A DNA stretch of 64,000 nt, from assembly GCA_024180945.1 (NCBI GenBank), contig JAKSGN010000016.1, positions 786,284 through 850,283 on the forward strand, written 5' to 3'. A program made the translations under genes and the position numbers. The notes under the pieces are model-generated. The model did not search any database. It was not told the DNA's origin and saw nothing but the letters and a program-made list of their open reading frames with translations. Shown one piece after another: positions 45,481-57,487 of this stretch. Positions within the stretch are counted from its first letter, which is position 1. Each line of letters starts with the position of its first letter. Origin of the DNA: Macrophomina tecta. Lineage: Eukaryota > Ascomycota > Dothideomycetes > Botryosphaeriales > Botryosphaeriaceae.

Positions 45481-46167
45481 GCTACGGCTAAAGATAAGGA
45501 AGAAGCTTTACTATATTACTCATAATAGGTGTCTACGGAAGCTTATTATAGGAGTAACCTAAGTAAACGAAGCCGGAAGGGGTCTATATAGTAATAGTTA
45601 TTTAGGAGGAAGGAGTAATAAAAAGGATTAATATTAGTTAAAGACGTTTTAGTTAAAGAAGAAAAGCTAGATCTAAACTATAAAAATCTAGGGGGGTACG
45701 GGGGGTTATTATACCTATTAAAGCTATCGAAAAAACGACCTCGTGCCCTATAAGCATTATTAGCACACATAAGTTACTAATTAGTGTATTCGCTAGTATT
45801 ATCGTATAAGGCCAACTCCTATTATCCTTAATAGCAATAATACCCAATAACAAAGAAAAAACCACGCTAACGCACTATTACCTGCGTTTTCCGTGTGTAT
45901 AGTATATCGCTAGCATTGCTAATAACTGCTTAGCGATATATTTCCTTATTTTTCTATTAATTTATTATTCTTTATTTATTATTCGTAGTAACGGCTATGT
46001 AATAAGGCTAATTCGCCTTACTACGTAATACCTGTAGCTAATGTATAATACTACGTCCTATATAGTAATTAGGTGCACTCTTTTTCCTTACTAAAGATTT
46101 TTTAACGAGGTACTAATACAATACCTTCTAATAGGAATTGGGGCGATTCCTACTAGAGGGGGGGTAG
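45481..46167. other. 3' non-coding part of Ty3 family C
   Basis: RIPped sequence between the antisense frame and the purine tract/3' LTR. A 70-codon hydrophobic open frame on the minus strand (45653-45865) is not supported as a gene. Nothing else is seen. Confidence 0.45.
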
Positions 46168-46360
46168 TGTTAGGATAATAGGCCCTGGCATACACTTAGG
46201 GTACTTATACCGTGCGTTCCACGTGCTTATCACGTGCTACGCACGGGCCCCTAGTATATAACGCTACTAAGGGGTGAATTCTGCACTACTAAGGATTCGT
46301 ACCTAAGAATATACGACTCTTCTAAAGGCTCCCTGCTTATAACCAGCCCATTTGCTTACA
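46168..46360 (+). repeat. 3' LTR of Ty3 family C (193 bp)
   Basis: Starts TGTTAGGATAATAGG and ends GCTTACA, followed by the CTACT duplication. It keeps more CpA/TpG than the 5' LTR, so RIP hit the two LTRs unequally. Confidence 0.92.
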
Positions 46361-46970
46361 CTACTATAGAGAAACTTAAAGCGACTAGAACGCGTATATT
46401 ATACTTGTACTCCGTAGTTATACACCTAGCTGAATAAGCCTCACTTACTATTAAGTACGAGGATATAGCCCGGGAGGCATTAGGTATCGAGGTTAAAGTC
46501 TTTCTAGTATTAGGGAGTATTAGTATTGCGGCGTCGCTTAAGAGAGGGTTTAAGGCCGAGATTACGACCTATCTCTGTTAAATTTTTAGGCGTAGTTATT
46601 AACTCTAACATCTGCGACGTTTCCCCCTAGTAGGCAATTATTAATTTGGCATTACTAATGTTCTATATAGCGCCGGATCGCGTATTAGAGGTGTTAGTGT
46701 TGCTTACTTAGTAGTAGATAGGTAGAGACGCGTCGAGATATTTTCCCTATAACGCGGTGTTAAGATTCTGCGGGCCCGGATTATTATGTTAATCCGGGCG
46801 CGCTAGGCCTACTTAAGTAAGAACACCAACACTAGCTATCGTAAACTCGCGCCGACCAACGGTCGCATCAGCTACTTATCTTATCTAACTAAACAGCTAA
46901 ATAAATAAATAAATATGTAGGTCTTCTACTTGCGTTACTTGCTTTATGCGTACCGTCTTACTTGCCTTGC

Positions 46971-48086
46971 AAGGTGATGGCTCCCCTCTTTAGGGACAGG
47001 CGGACACGCGAGTTCGATATTATTGCGGTTTAGGAACCATGGAAGAACCCGGTCCGAGACACGACACACTATCCGTTGAGAAAGGAATTCGAATTGCTAT
47101 ATCCGAATGGCCCTGCCCGGGCATATATATTCGTGAATAAGCGGATAGCGCCCTCGTCGTGGACGGTGACCTATTATGCATCCGACCTATGTATACTGCA
47201 CCTCGGAGCTGCAGACAATAGTAATGCAAGGGGAGTAATCTACATTCACAACGTCTACAACCCGCCACGGGCGACGGGGGCGACGAGCTTACTATATGAG
47301 CTGGTAGTAGCCCTACGAGAGCACCCGAACGACTAATATATTGTGCTTGGCGACTTTAACCTCCACCACCCCCTCTGGACAGGACCTGAATACGGCTATT
47401 AGGATCGAGAGGTAGATGAGCTTATCGGTCTTCTGGAACGCTTCTCACTGCACCTAGCCTCCCCGCCGGCGATCCCCACCTTCGCAAGAAACGGCGCTTA
47501 GACTACTATAGACCTGGTGCTTATGACGACAGGAATCCTAGAGCACCTAGGCAAGTATTAAGTAAGAGAGAATCTCCAGTAAGACTCCGACTATATTTCT
47601 ATAAGTACGGTCGTGGATCTGTCCCAACCGAGACGCCCACCGGAAGTGAGACCGAATTGGAGGAGCACCGACACCGCGAAGCTCAAGCAGACGTTTAAGG
47701 AAAATTTTCCCTCGGCAACACCTCTACACTCAGTGGAGGCACTCGAAAACTTCACAGGCGGCCTAACCCAAGCCATCAAACAAGCAATCGAGATCTCGAC
47801 CCCACCCCTACAAGTATCGCCGCGGTCGATGCCAGGGTGGACGAAGGAATGCAAAGAGGTTCAGATAGAGACGCGGAGGCTACGTAGAATCTAGTAAAGG
47901 ACCCGGTCGGAGGATAACTGGGAGAGATATCGGTCCATGAGAAACAGAAAAGGTAGGCTAATTTAAAAAGCGCTATAACAGGAGCATCGCACAAAGATCG
48001 AGTCTACGGCGATAAAGAACAACGGCATCTGGAGACTAGCCAAGTAGGCTCAGAGCCGGGAAACAAACCAGCCAAGCCACATACTA
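46971..48086 (+). pseudogene. LINE ORF2, endonuclease domain
   Basis: An apurinic-type endonuclease nicks the target for LINE insertion. Readable landmarks are KVMAPLFRDRRTREFDIIAV, then *EPWKNP (the QEPW motif with Gln as TAG), YIVLGDFNLHHPLW (GDFN motif), TTIDLVL, and DSDYISIS (SDH motif with His as Tyr). Several TAG/TAA stops are present. The sequence continues as a linker (STPPLQVSPRSMPGWTKECK) until the mariner insertion at 48087. It resumes at 49399. Confidence 0.82.
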
Positions 48087-49396
48087 CCGCACCCGTGCAA
48101 AAGTCAGGGCGCACGGACGTGCACGAGTCAAAACAACAACGTACCCTCTTCATCCCTTGCCTCATTACACCACCATGCAGCGCATCTTTGGACGCGAAAT
48201 TTCAGGCAATGCTAGGCAAAGGCATCAGCTTTCACATGATCAACGAGTTTCGGTTATTACACAATCGCAAGATGGTAAATCTGGGCGTCAAATTGCCCGT
48301 GAGACTCGCTTCTCAGAACACGCAATTAGGAGCTGCATCAACCACTACAATACGACTGGCCAGATTGATCTAACACCTCGTACTGGCCGTCCCCCAAAGT
48401 CAGCCTTCGCACGGAGCGCCAGATTATTCGTTTTGTTAACCGGTTCCCAAAACTTAAGCACAGCCAGGTGATTAAGCAACTCCAGTTATCTATCCATAAA
48501 GATACGCTCAGGCGTATTCTACGCAAGAACCATATTACCAAATGGCGTGCAAAGAATCGGCCTTGGATCTCTCAAGCGAATGCCCGCATTCGGTACCAAT
48601 ATGCAAAGAAATACCGGTATAAGAGCTGGAGATGGTGGATGGGGGTTACGTTCGGTGATGAGTGCTCAGTTGAGCAGGGCTCTGGCCACGCACCAAGCTG
48701 GGTTTTCCGTACGCCTGGCCAGCAAAAGTGGGACCAAAGCCGGCTTAATACACGGCCACTTGGCAAGAAGGCAAGATGTATGGTATGGGGTGGCTTTTCA
48801 GGCCAGCTAGGGGTGTCTGATTTACACGTTATGGAGCGTGATTTGGACTCTCCTAGGCAAGGCTATACTGCCAAATCCTATATCAAAGTACTGGAGGAAC
48901 AGGTGCCAAGAAACTACGACTATGGTATGTACTGGTTACAAGATGGTGCTGGTATTCATCGGGCGAACCGGGTGAAGAAATGGCTGCGTGATCACCAAAT
49001 TAGGTGCATTACTCACCCCCCATATTCGCCTGATCTGAACCTCCAGGAATACCTTTGGTGGCCACTAAAGATGAAGCTTCAAGAGATTGCGCCATTTATT
49101 GAGCTTGAGAAGAATCCTGAGCGCGTGGAGGCATTACTAGCTGAGTGGTTACCTAGGGCATACGCATTGGTGGAAAAACCAAGCCTTAAAGCGCTTTGTA
49201 AAAGTATGCCACAACGGCTTGTAGATGTTATTCAAGCTGGTGGCTATCAAACTCGCTGGTAGCCTAGCTTTATAAAGAATCAACTCTTACTGCATTTGAG
49301 CAACTCCTTGTTGAATAATACGACTCCAAAGTATTGGTGTTGGTGGCAGGATAATTAGCGCCTTGGCCGTGCGCCCTGACTTTTGCACGGGTGCGG
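48087..49396 (+). mobile_element. Tc1/mariner-type DNA transposon (1310 bp), not RIPped, inside the LINE
   Basis: Perfect 30-bp inverted repeats (48087-48116 and 49367-49396, starting ccgcacccgtgcaaaagtca) are flanked by TA (48085-48086, 49397-49398). A single transposase reading left to right fills the interior. Normal base composition and few lesions suggest a single-copy or late arrival. Confidence 0.93.
48175..49262 (+). pseudogene. Tc1-type transposase (DD34E) with one frameshift
   Basis: MQRIFGREISGNARQRHQLS (ATG at 48175) leads into a helix-turn-helix (DGKSGRQIARETRFSEHAIR) and a GRPPK hinge. One frameshift near 48408 moves the frame; afterwards it stays open to the stop at 49260-49262. 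Catalytic residues are present: TFGDECSVE (Asp 1), LQDGAGIHRA (Asp 2), SPDLNLQEYLW (Glu), with 34 residues between the second and third, so DD34E as in Tc1. A -1/+2 type shift is the only clear lesion. Two overlapping open frames would be annotated if the shift is a sequencing error. Confidence 0.88.
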
Positions 49397-49398
49397 TA

Positions 49399-50127
49399 GC
49401 TATTAGGAAGCCAGACTCGACTTTTGCGGACCAGCCAAAGGAAAAGCTCGACACCCTCCGGGAGGCTTTCTTCCCGGAGCCCCCAGAAGCGGACCTGACT
49501 AATATTAATGGATTCGCTTACCCTCAAGAAACGCGCTGGCCAGACATCACGGAGGAAGAGGTGAGGCTGGCCATACAGAGAACGAAGCCATGGAAAGCGC
49601 CGGGCCCGGACGGGATCCTAAATGGGATCCTCCAGCAGCTTGCACCCGCCCTGGTCCCTGCTCTTACAACACTGTACAACGCAAGCCTCAGGCTGGGTCA
49701 TTGTCCAAGCCACTTTAGACGGTTGATCACGCTGGCGCTTCGCAAACACAATAAGGACGATTATACGGACCCTAAGTCCTACCGGCCGATCGCGCTCACC
49801 AACACGATCGGCAAGATCCTTGAATCCATCATAGCGAGACGCATAAGCTACCTCGTCGAGCGCTTCGACCTCCTGCCCCAGAGTCACATCGGAGGCCGAC
49901 GAGGCCGATCCACCGAGCACGCAGTACATCTACTGGTCAAACGGTGCACAGCGCTTGGAACTCGACAGAGCCCCGAGTGGTCACCCTCCTCCAACTGGAT
50001 GTGTCTGGCGCGTACGACAACGTATCCCACCCCCGCCTTCTACATAATCTGCGGAAGAGACGCATAGGTGGCAAGGTACTCGAATGGATCCAAAGCTTCC
50101 TCTCAGGGAGGAAGACAAGGCTCAAGC
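49399..50127 (+). pseudogene. LINE ORF2, N-terminal half of reverse transcriptase
   Basis: It reads FADQPKEKLDTLREAFFPEP, then KPWKAPGPDGILNGILQQL (RT block with GPDGI), SYRPIALTNTIGKILE, IGGRRGRSTEHAVHLLVK, a one-base frameshift near 49940, and LLQLDVSGAYDNVSHPRL (Asp of RT motif A). The last codons are SFLSGRKTRLK at 50127. The next codons are at 61096 onward (LSDGSEACYDTPTG), on the far side of hAT 2. Confidence 0.85.
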
Positions 50128-50162
50128 CAGGGTGGTCAACAATCAAACACGTTAGCAAGTAC

Positions 50163-50640
50163 TGTTACGGCACAGCCTTCACAGGGTTAGGAAACTGCAG
50201 AGTAGGAAGGCAAGCGGGGAGCGCAGCTGCGGCACGGAAAGGACCCACAACGGAACACGTGGCTCACGTGACGCCAAGAGATTGATCTATTTGATCTCAC
50301 ACGCCTCAGGCATCAACGGACAGATCAACCAGATCAAAGACACCATTAATCTATCGGTACTCTAACCCCTACCCAGATTAGAAACAGATTAATACTAGAT
50401 TATAGACCTTTTCTATATATATATAAACTATACTCCTTAGATAGCTTTAACCTTCGTAGTCAACTTTTATAATAATTTAGTATATTATTAGTAATACGGC
50501 CTTCGTATGTAGTACTTAGTCTTATTATATATTTGATTTACTCTTATTCTCTTCTTATACCTACTTAAGGAAAACCCCCTTAATAGATTTTCTCCCTCTT
50601 TAGTATTTAGATTCTTAGAGGTAGAGGCCCGCTCGTTACA
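50163..50640 (+). repeat. 5' LTR of Ty3 B1 (478 bp), U3 not RIPped
   Basis: TGTTACGGCACAGCC ... GCTCGTTACA. The first about 180 bp have normal composition; the rest is RIPped. A TATA-like stretch is at 50413-50426, and the core ctccttagatagctttaacc with ttcgtagtcaac is at about 50434-50463. The same 180 bp are RIPped in the 3' LTR (57488 on). Confidence 0.95.
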
Positions 50641-50779
50641 CTTTAACTACTATTCTTATAAGAAGAGGAAGGCTCTAAGACTAAGTCTTATTGGGTAAGG
50701 TATTACCCCCTAACGAGTTTAGGAAATAAATAATAGTACTAGAATCTTAGATAGAGGTCAACCCGGTCGAGGGTTAGGT

Positions 50780-53700
50780 TTAGGGTATCTAGGGGCCAGC
50801 TTAGCCCGTATAGTAAACGGAGCCCACTAGAGCTAAGCTCTTATAGCTTATCGAGGAGCTAAAGGCTTAGAACGCTTAACTAATTAAGTATACGACAAAG
50901 CAGAGTGCTACTAAGGTTAAAGTAGCGGCACCCGAGAAGTTCGATAGAAATAAAAAGAAGCTCTAATCCTTCCTACTCTAGATATAACGTTACCTCTAGT
51001 TTAATTAAGCGTAATTTGATAGCGACGCTAAGGAAGTACTCTTCACATTAACCTATCTTAGAGAAACGGCTAAGGTATAAATAGAACTATACCTTCGCGA
51101 CTATCTAGTCAACGAATACTCTCTTAAGAAAAGATGAGAAAAGACTAAGAAAATCTTTAATACCTATATAGAATTTGTAGATAACCTTAAGACTACTTTT
51201 AATAATTAGAATAAAGTTCGCAAAGCCTCTAACGATATTATAACTATTAAATAACTAGGGTCTATAGCTATCTACATAATTAAGTTCTAGTAGCTTATAG
51301 CCTACCTCGAATAGTTAAATAAGACTTTTCGCGACCTCTTCTATAAAGACCTAAAGAAGGAAGTTAAGAAGAATATAATTATCTATAAATATTTATCTAT
51401 CTTTTAGAAGATAGTAGACCTTATATCCTAGATCGACGGTTATATATATGAATAGAAAATAGGTTCTCGACAAGCTAATATCTCGAAACCTCGCCGAGAA
51501 AGAATAACCCTCGAAGATAAAGACGCTATAGTCCTTAATGCGACTAACTAATAGAATTCTAAGAAGGGCAATAATAATAGTTAAAATAATAATAAGAAGC
51601 CTAAAGAACCTAATCTAAACTAAATAAATAAATAGAAATAGTACTATAAGAATCGACTCTATATAATCTATAGTAATAATAAGTACTTTTCTCCTAAGTG
51701 CCTGCAGAATCCTCGTAATAAGAAAAATAGAAAGTAGACCTCGAGTACCTAGTATAAAGCATTAGTTATATCCCGCTAAGATAATTACAATACGCTATAC
51801 TAGATAGCCTATTACGACGATAACTATTAGACACACTAAAGTAGTAAAGATATATTAAAATAGTATTTCTATAAACCCCGACAATTTAGTATAATAACTA
51901 GGAACGAAGAAGTTATTAAAACTAATAATATTATTAATAGCTTTCTCTTAGACAAGGAACTCGTAAATAGCAAGACTAGAGAACTATACGACTCGATAAA
52001 TAGTAAAGCAGGAGCTATACTAAACCCTATAATTCTTCTAAAACTCGAGCACCTTACAGCCAAGTATAGGATTAGTATAGAAATAACGAATAAGAATGAT
52101 TAACTCGCCTAGATAATCTAGATTTCCTATAAGAGAGGATTAGCCCTTATAGTACTATAAATATAGCGCTAAGGGACCCTTTAGAAAACCTAAATCGAGT
52201 AAGATGAGAAGAAGTACGAACTTATTATTACGAAGAAAACCGCACTCGTAATACTTTATTATTAAGGAATAACTACTTAATAGTAAGTAGACTACGATTC
52301 TCTTTAAGAGTTAGCAAGGATTCTTTATTAGTATAATACAGTAACTATCTAGAACCGCACGCTTTAGTAGATACTAAACGAGAAACTTAACTAGCTAGCT
52401 TTCTAATACTAGATGCGAAAGAATATAGTCTACTAGCGAAAATAGTTACGCACTAATAAATAGACTAACTAGAAGTAAGCATACCTTTAAGTTAATAAAT
52501 AGAAAGACTATATATATAGTAAAGTCTATAGCTATTCGAAGCTAAAAAACTAAACAGCCCTATAGTATTAGAATTAACCTAGGGGCTATAGTCTAGGTTT
52601 CTTTATATAGTATTATGTATATTAAATATGGAAACTCTTACCGGAAAGAAACTTTAAAAATAATTTAAAATTACTAAAGTTCTATAAGAACGCACAATCT
52701 CGATACTAGTTAATAGTAAATTAAGCGAAGACTTTATTTATAACGAACTAGTATAAGAATTAAATATCCCTTATTAAAAAAAGAAAGAACCCTACTCTCT
52801 TAGCGGATTTAATAAAAGAAACGCCGACTATAGAAAAAAATAGATACGTATCGAAATAAAAGAAGTCTTACTAGAAATTAACGAATATACTAATTAGGTT
52901 ACCCTTAATATCTAAAGAATCTCGGAATATAACGTTATTCTCGAAATATCTTAGTTTAGAACTCACAACCCCCTTATTAACTAGGCGAGCGATATACTCT
53001 TCCTACGATAGAATATTTAGGACATTATTAAAAACCCTAAAAGTAGTTATAGAAATATTAAATAGAAACTACTAGATATCTTCTAAGAATATATCTTTAG
53101 TATAAAACGGGAAGTAGCTAGTATAAGGCCTAAATATAGTAGCTATATAGGTGAGTCCAATAGTAGTATAAGTTAGAACTAGAACTACAACGTAGAAAGC
53201 GAAGCCTTCTTAGTAAAATATAATTCTATCGCAGGAATAAGCCCTATTAAGTAAAACAATACCCTTAAATTATTAGAAGAAACGCAAGACTTAAACGATA
53301 GCGTAAGGCCTAATAATAGTAGTATTAACAGCAACCTTAAGAAAGGCCTAAGATAGAACTAAGACTATAGTATATAAAACGCCGCCTTCTTAGTAAAATA
53401 TAGCGCCTTAAGCGGAGTAAGCCCTACCGAGTTAAGTATTCCTAAAAATTAGGTACAACACTTATTATAAAGAACTACGTGGAGAAAGCGTAAGACTAAG
53501 AGTAAAGCTTCGCGAAAGTAATTAGTAGCCCTAGAACCTCCCGTAGACGTATAAATAATCTTAAGAGAGGTATTTAGACGTATATAATGCTAAGAATAAT
53601 AGATCTACCTTATATATATTAAACCCTTACTAGTAGTATAATAGAGAGCATTAGCTAGGGCCTAACGAAAAAGGCTAAGAAATAAGGACTATCTAACTCC

Positions 53701-56700
53701 TATTAAAGAAGATAATCCTACGAAAATTAAAAAAGAATAATATAATAGTTTAGAAATATAATAATAACTATAAGAAATACCTTTAATCCTAGAAATAAAA
53801 ATAGTACCCGACGAGTATTAGAACTTAGTTACCATTTACTAAGAAAGAGGAAAAGGAGACTTACTAAAGTATTAACTATAAAACTACGAGATTCCGCTTA
53901 AGTTAGAAACGAAACCGGCTTATAAGCCTATCTACTCTTTATCGAAGAAGGAAATAGAGGCCTTAAAAAAATATATTAAAAAGAACCTCGAATAAGGATA
54001 TATTCAGCTATTAATATTATTAGCTAAATATCTAATCCTCTTTATCCCTAAGAAGAATAGTAAGTTACGCCTCTATATTAACTATTAATAACTTAATAAT
54101 ATTATAATTAAAAACCAATACTCGCTTCTACGCATCGACGAACTCTAGGATAAGTTAGGGAATACGAAGTACTTTACGAAACTAGACCTTAGAAAAGGTT
54201 ATTACTTAGTTAGAATTAAAGAAGGGGAAGAATAGAAAATAGCCTTTAGAATAAGGCTAGAACTCTATAAGTATATAGTAATACTATTTAGGCTTACTAA
54301 CGTGCTAGTAATATTCTAGTCGCTCGTTAATAATACGCTATGTGAATACTTAAATATCTTCTACTTAGCTTACCTCGACGATATTCTTATCTTCTTAAAA
54401 ACACTCGAGGAATATAAAAAGCATATTAGAAAGATCCTAGAAACCCTCTAAGCTAAGAATCTAACTATCGTGCCTAATAAGTGCGAGTAGCATATTTAAA
54501 GAATAGAATTCTTAGGCTTTATTATTACCCACGGATATATCGGTATAGACGACTCGAAACTAAACTCTATTAGAGAATAGCTAGTACTAAAGATGATTAA
54601 GAAAGTATAGTCCTTTCTTAGATCGTAAACTTCTATAAAAAGTTTATCTAGAACTACTTAAAGATTACGAAACCTTTAATATAACTTACTTAGAAGAAGT
54701 ATAGCTTCTAATAAAGAGATAATTAGTAGTAAACCTTTAATTCGCTAAAGAGGATATTTTTCGAAGCACCCATCTTAGAAATATATAACCCCGATAAGCT
54801 AATCGAAGTAGAAACTAATATATTAGGATTCGCCCTAGAAGTATATCTTAGCTAGCCTAATAATAAAGGTAGATAGTACCCGATCGCGTTCTACTTAAGA
54901 AAGTTCACCCTAGTAGAGCTTAACTACGATACTTATAATAAGAAGCTCTTAGCTATCGTCTTAGCATTTAAGCACTAGAGACACTACTTAGAAGAAGCCG
55001 AATAGTAGGTAATAGTATATTATAACTATTAAAATCTTACGCGCTTTACCATGACCAAGGAGCTAAACTAACGATAAGTTTACTAGTTATAAGAATTAAC
55101 ATCCTATAATTTTAAGATTATATATAGAAAAGGTATAGACAACGCCGCCGCTAACACGCTTAGTAAAAGAGTAGACTATATAGAAGGCAGAATTAAGCCG
55201 TAACCTATAGTATTATAGTAGATAAGCGATAAATCGCTTATTCTTACTAGATAGTCTTTTCTAATACTTCGCATCGAGTTAAACCCGTAGTATTAGAAGA
55301 TTTAAGAAGTATACGCTTAGAACTTCTTTACGTAGAAACTTTTAGTACTTAAAAATGACCCGCGTATTACTCGAGATAGAAAAGAAATGCTTCTCTTTAA
55401 AGAATTAATCTATATCCCGATAAGACTACGAGAAGTACTCATTAAGAATATATATATAGTACCCATGTACAAATATTAGGGCATCGATAGAACGACCGAG
55501 AGAATTATACGAAACTTCTACTTTCTAGGATTATAAAAGATAGTCTAGCGTATAGTCTCGTAATATAACCTTTACATCCGAAGTAAAGCCGTAATATACG
55601 CTCTATATAAATACCTATAACCCCTAGAAATTCTAGAACGACTATAGTAATAGGTCACGCTAGACTTTATTATAAAGCTACTAAGGTCTAGAGATTCGCT
55701 TATAAAAGTTAAGTTTTACTTAATCCTAGTCTTTATTAATAGACTTACGAAGTACGTATACTTCTTACCCTACTTTAAAGCATTAAATATAGAATAGCTA
55801 GCCTATATATTTCTCCGATATATCTTCGCGGATTACGGAATGCCAGAAGTATTAGTCTTAAATAGAGATAAGCTAATAAGATTAGAATTTTAGTAAACGC
55901 TTATACGCTAGCTTAGAGCAAAGAATAAACTCTCTATAATAGTATATGCGTAAACCGACGGCTAGATAAAACGAATAAACTGGACTCTCGAATAGTATCT
56001 TCGCTATTATATTAACTACCTATAGGATAACTAGGCTATATAGCTATCTAGAGCATAATTCTCCTATAATAGTGCTAAATAAGAGTTAACTAATAAATCC
56101 CCGTTCTTTACTAACTATAAGTTCGAACTAGACGCGTATAGAGAAGCTATTCTAAGTAGAAAATTAGCCTAAAAAGGCGTCCTTAAGGCCGAGTAGCTAA
56201 GAGAATTATATAAAGCCATTAGTCTCGACCTTAAATATATACGAATTATAATGTCTAAATACTATAATAAACGGCACTAGGCGGCACTAAACCTAAAAAA
56301 GGGGGATAAAGTATACCTCCTTATAAAAAATATTAAATTAAAGTGACCGAGCGACAAATTAAATTTTAAGAAAATCGGTCCATTCGAAATTATAGAAAAA
56401 CTCGAAGAAGTTACGTATCGACTTAAATTACCTAGTATACGAATAAACTCTATCTTTTACGTAGTAATACTCGAGCTAGTACTAAAGAACGCCACTATCC
56501 CAAAAACTTAAAAAGAGATTATACTAGAAAATCCTAACGCCGAAGAAGACTAGTACTTAGTCGAAAAGATTCTAAACTATAAGCGGTTCGGTCGTTAGCT
56601 TAAATATCTCGTTAAATAGAAAAGATACGGGAATAAAGATAACTAGTAGATACTAAAGAACGATATATATCTAAATCTTATTATAGAGTTCTATCGCTAG

Positions 56701-56760
56701 AACCCTAACCTCCCGCGAAAACGGAGTTACCCTAGAAGAACAGATTTATCTATAACTTAG
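50780..56760 (+). pseudogene. Ty3 B1 gag-pol (gag, protease, RT, RNase H, integrase, chromodomain), RIP-broken
   Basis: The gag zinc knuckle reads RLYIIYSNNKYFSPKC near 51655-51705 (CxxCxxxxHxxxxC with Cys and His turned to Tyr). RT reads KPAYKPIYSLSKKEIEALKK near 53920-53970 and AYLDDILIFLKTLEEYKKHI near 54370-54430, with YLDD intact. The RNase H text includes ELNYDTYNKKLLAIVLAFKH near 54920-54980 and DNAAANTLSKRVDY near 55140-55180. Integrase follows through about 56100, and a chromodomain-like tail ends near 56700. The broken frame has TAG/TAA at Q/W positions. Confidence 0.85.
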
Positions 56761-57487
56761 CCCTAAACGAAAACGCAATCCTAGCTACTAAGTTAGACTA
56801 AGAACCTCTAGAATTCGAGGAGCCCGCAATAATAAAAGAACTTGGAGAACGCTCTAGAGTCGATATATCCTTACTAGCTACTCGTCGCGTAGCGCGATCT
56901 TTCTTTTTTAGCTTCTCTAATTCCTTAATAGAAGATAACTCGCGCTTAAATATTTTCTTATAATACTCGTCTAAGAACCTAAGCTAATACTTTAAATGAT
57001 AAACCTTAGAATAAGCCTCTAAGTGACGCTTCTAGATTAATATCTTCTCTAGAAGAATTTACTCTTCTAATTCTTATACCTCCTCTAACTATCGCTTAAG
57101 ATTATCTATCTCGGAATAAATCTTATTCCCTAGAAACGGTTAGCTAAAAACATCGGCTAAAGGGAATACGTATAATTACGCTACGTAACTACTAAATCGC
57201 ACCTCCGGTTCTTCTAGATGCAGCGGCTATACTAACTAAAATCTAGACTTATAAAGTACTACGCCTTCGCCGACTAATAAGCGCTATAGAAAGTAGGTAT
57301 CCTATAAGGTTTCTATACGACCGAATCCGCAAGATAATAATGACGAGAAGTAGAGAAAGTAGAAGCCCTATCTATAATAAGTAAAAGGCGAAGAAACGCG
57401 TAGAAACGATATAAGAACTACCCTAGAAACTTATACTTACTAGTATAGGAGAATCTTCGGGCCGAAGATCCTTAAAGAGGGGAATAG

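Larger units (their letters stand above)
39185..46360 (+). mobile_element. Complete Ty3/gypsy retrotransposon family C (7176 bp), RIP-degraded, inside hAT 1
   Basis: LTRs of 193 bp (39185-39377 and 46168-46360) are flanked by 5-bp target duplications CTACT (39180-39184 and 46361-46365). A purine tract (agagggggggtag) precedes the 3' LTR. Gag, protease, RT, RNase H, integrase and chromodomain follow in Ty3 order on the plus strand. A further about 1.5 kb lies between pol and the 3' LTR and includes coding-like minus-strand sequence. Confidence 0.95.
36780..46700 (-). pseudogene. hAT transposase (BED-type N-terminus, hATC C-terminus) of copy 1, RIP-broken and interrupted
   Basis: The C-terminal end, at about 36780-37090 on the minus strand, carries the hATC dimerisation region (FSAANECFDGLRSRLRDKVD-like, seen best in hAT 2), which pairs transposase subunits. 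The middle (37100-39100) is a stop-riddled transposase core. The N-terminal part, at about 46366-46700, lies beyond the Ty3 insertion. RIP-type stops throughout. A plus-strand ORF at 36779-37090 is the antisense shadow of the hATC domain. Confidence 0.75.
36502..46970 (-). mobile_element. hAT DNA transposon copy 1 with nested Ty3 family C; right terminus lost
   Basis: The left terminus cagcgtggtcaataaac at 36502 matches the terminal repeat of hAT 2. The right end stops at 46970, about 70 bp short of where hAT 2 has its terminus, directly against LINE ORF2 sequence, and no matching target duplication is present. This indicates a deletion at that end. The transposase is on the minus strand, opposite to hAT 2. 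Without the 7.2-kb Ty3 element it is about 3.3 kb, like hAT 2. The body is RIPped, but the first about 250 bp and the last about 200 bp are not. Confidence 0.88.

Noticed and set aside
45653..45865. 70-codon hydrophobic frame
   Set aside because: In the 3' non-coding part of a RIPped Ty3 element. Hydrophobic text is typical of TA-rich chance frames, and there is no support from other copies.
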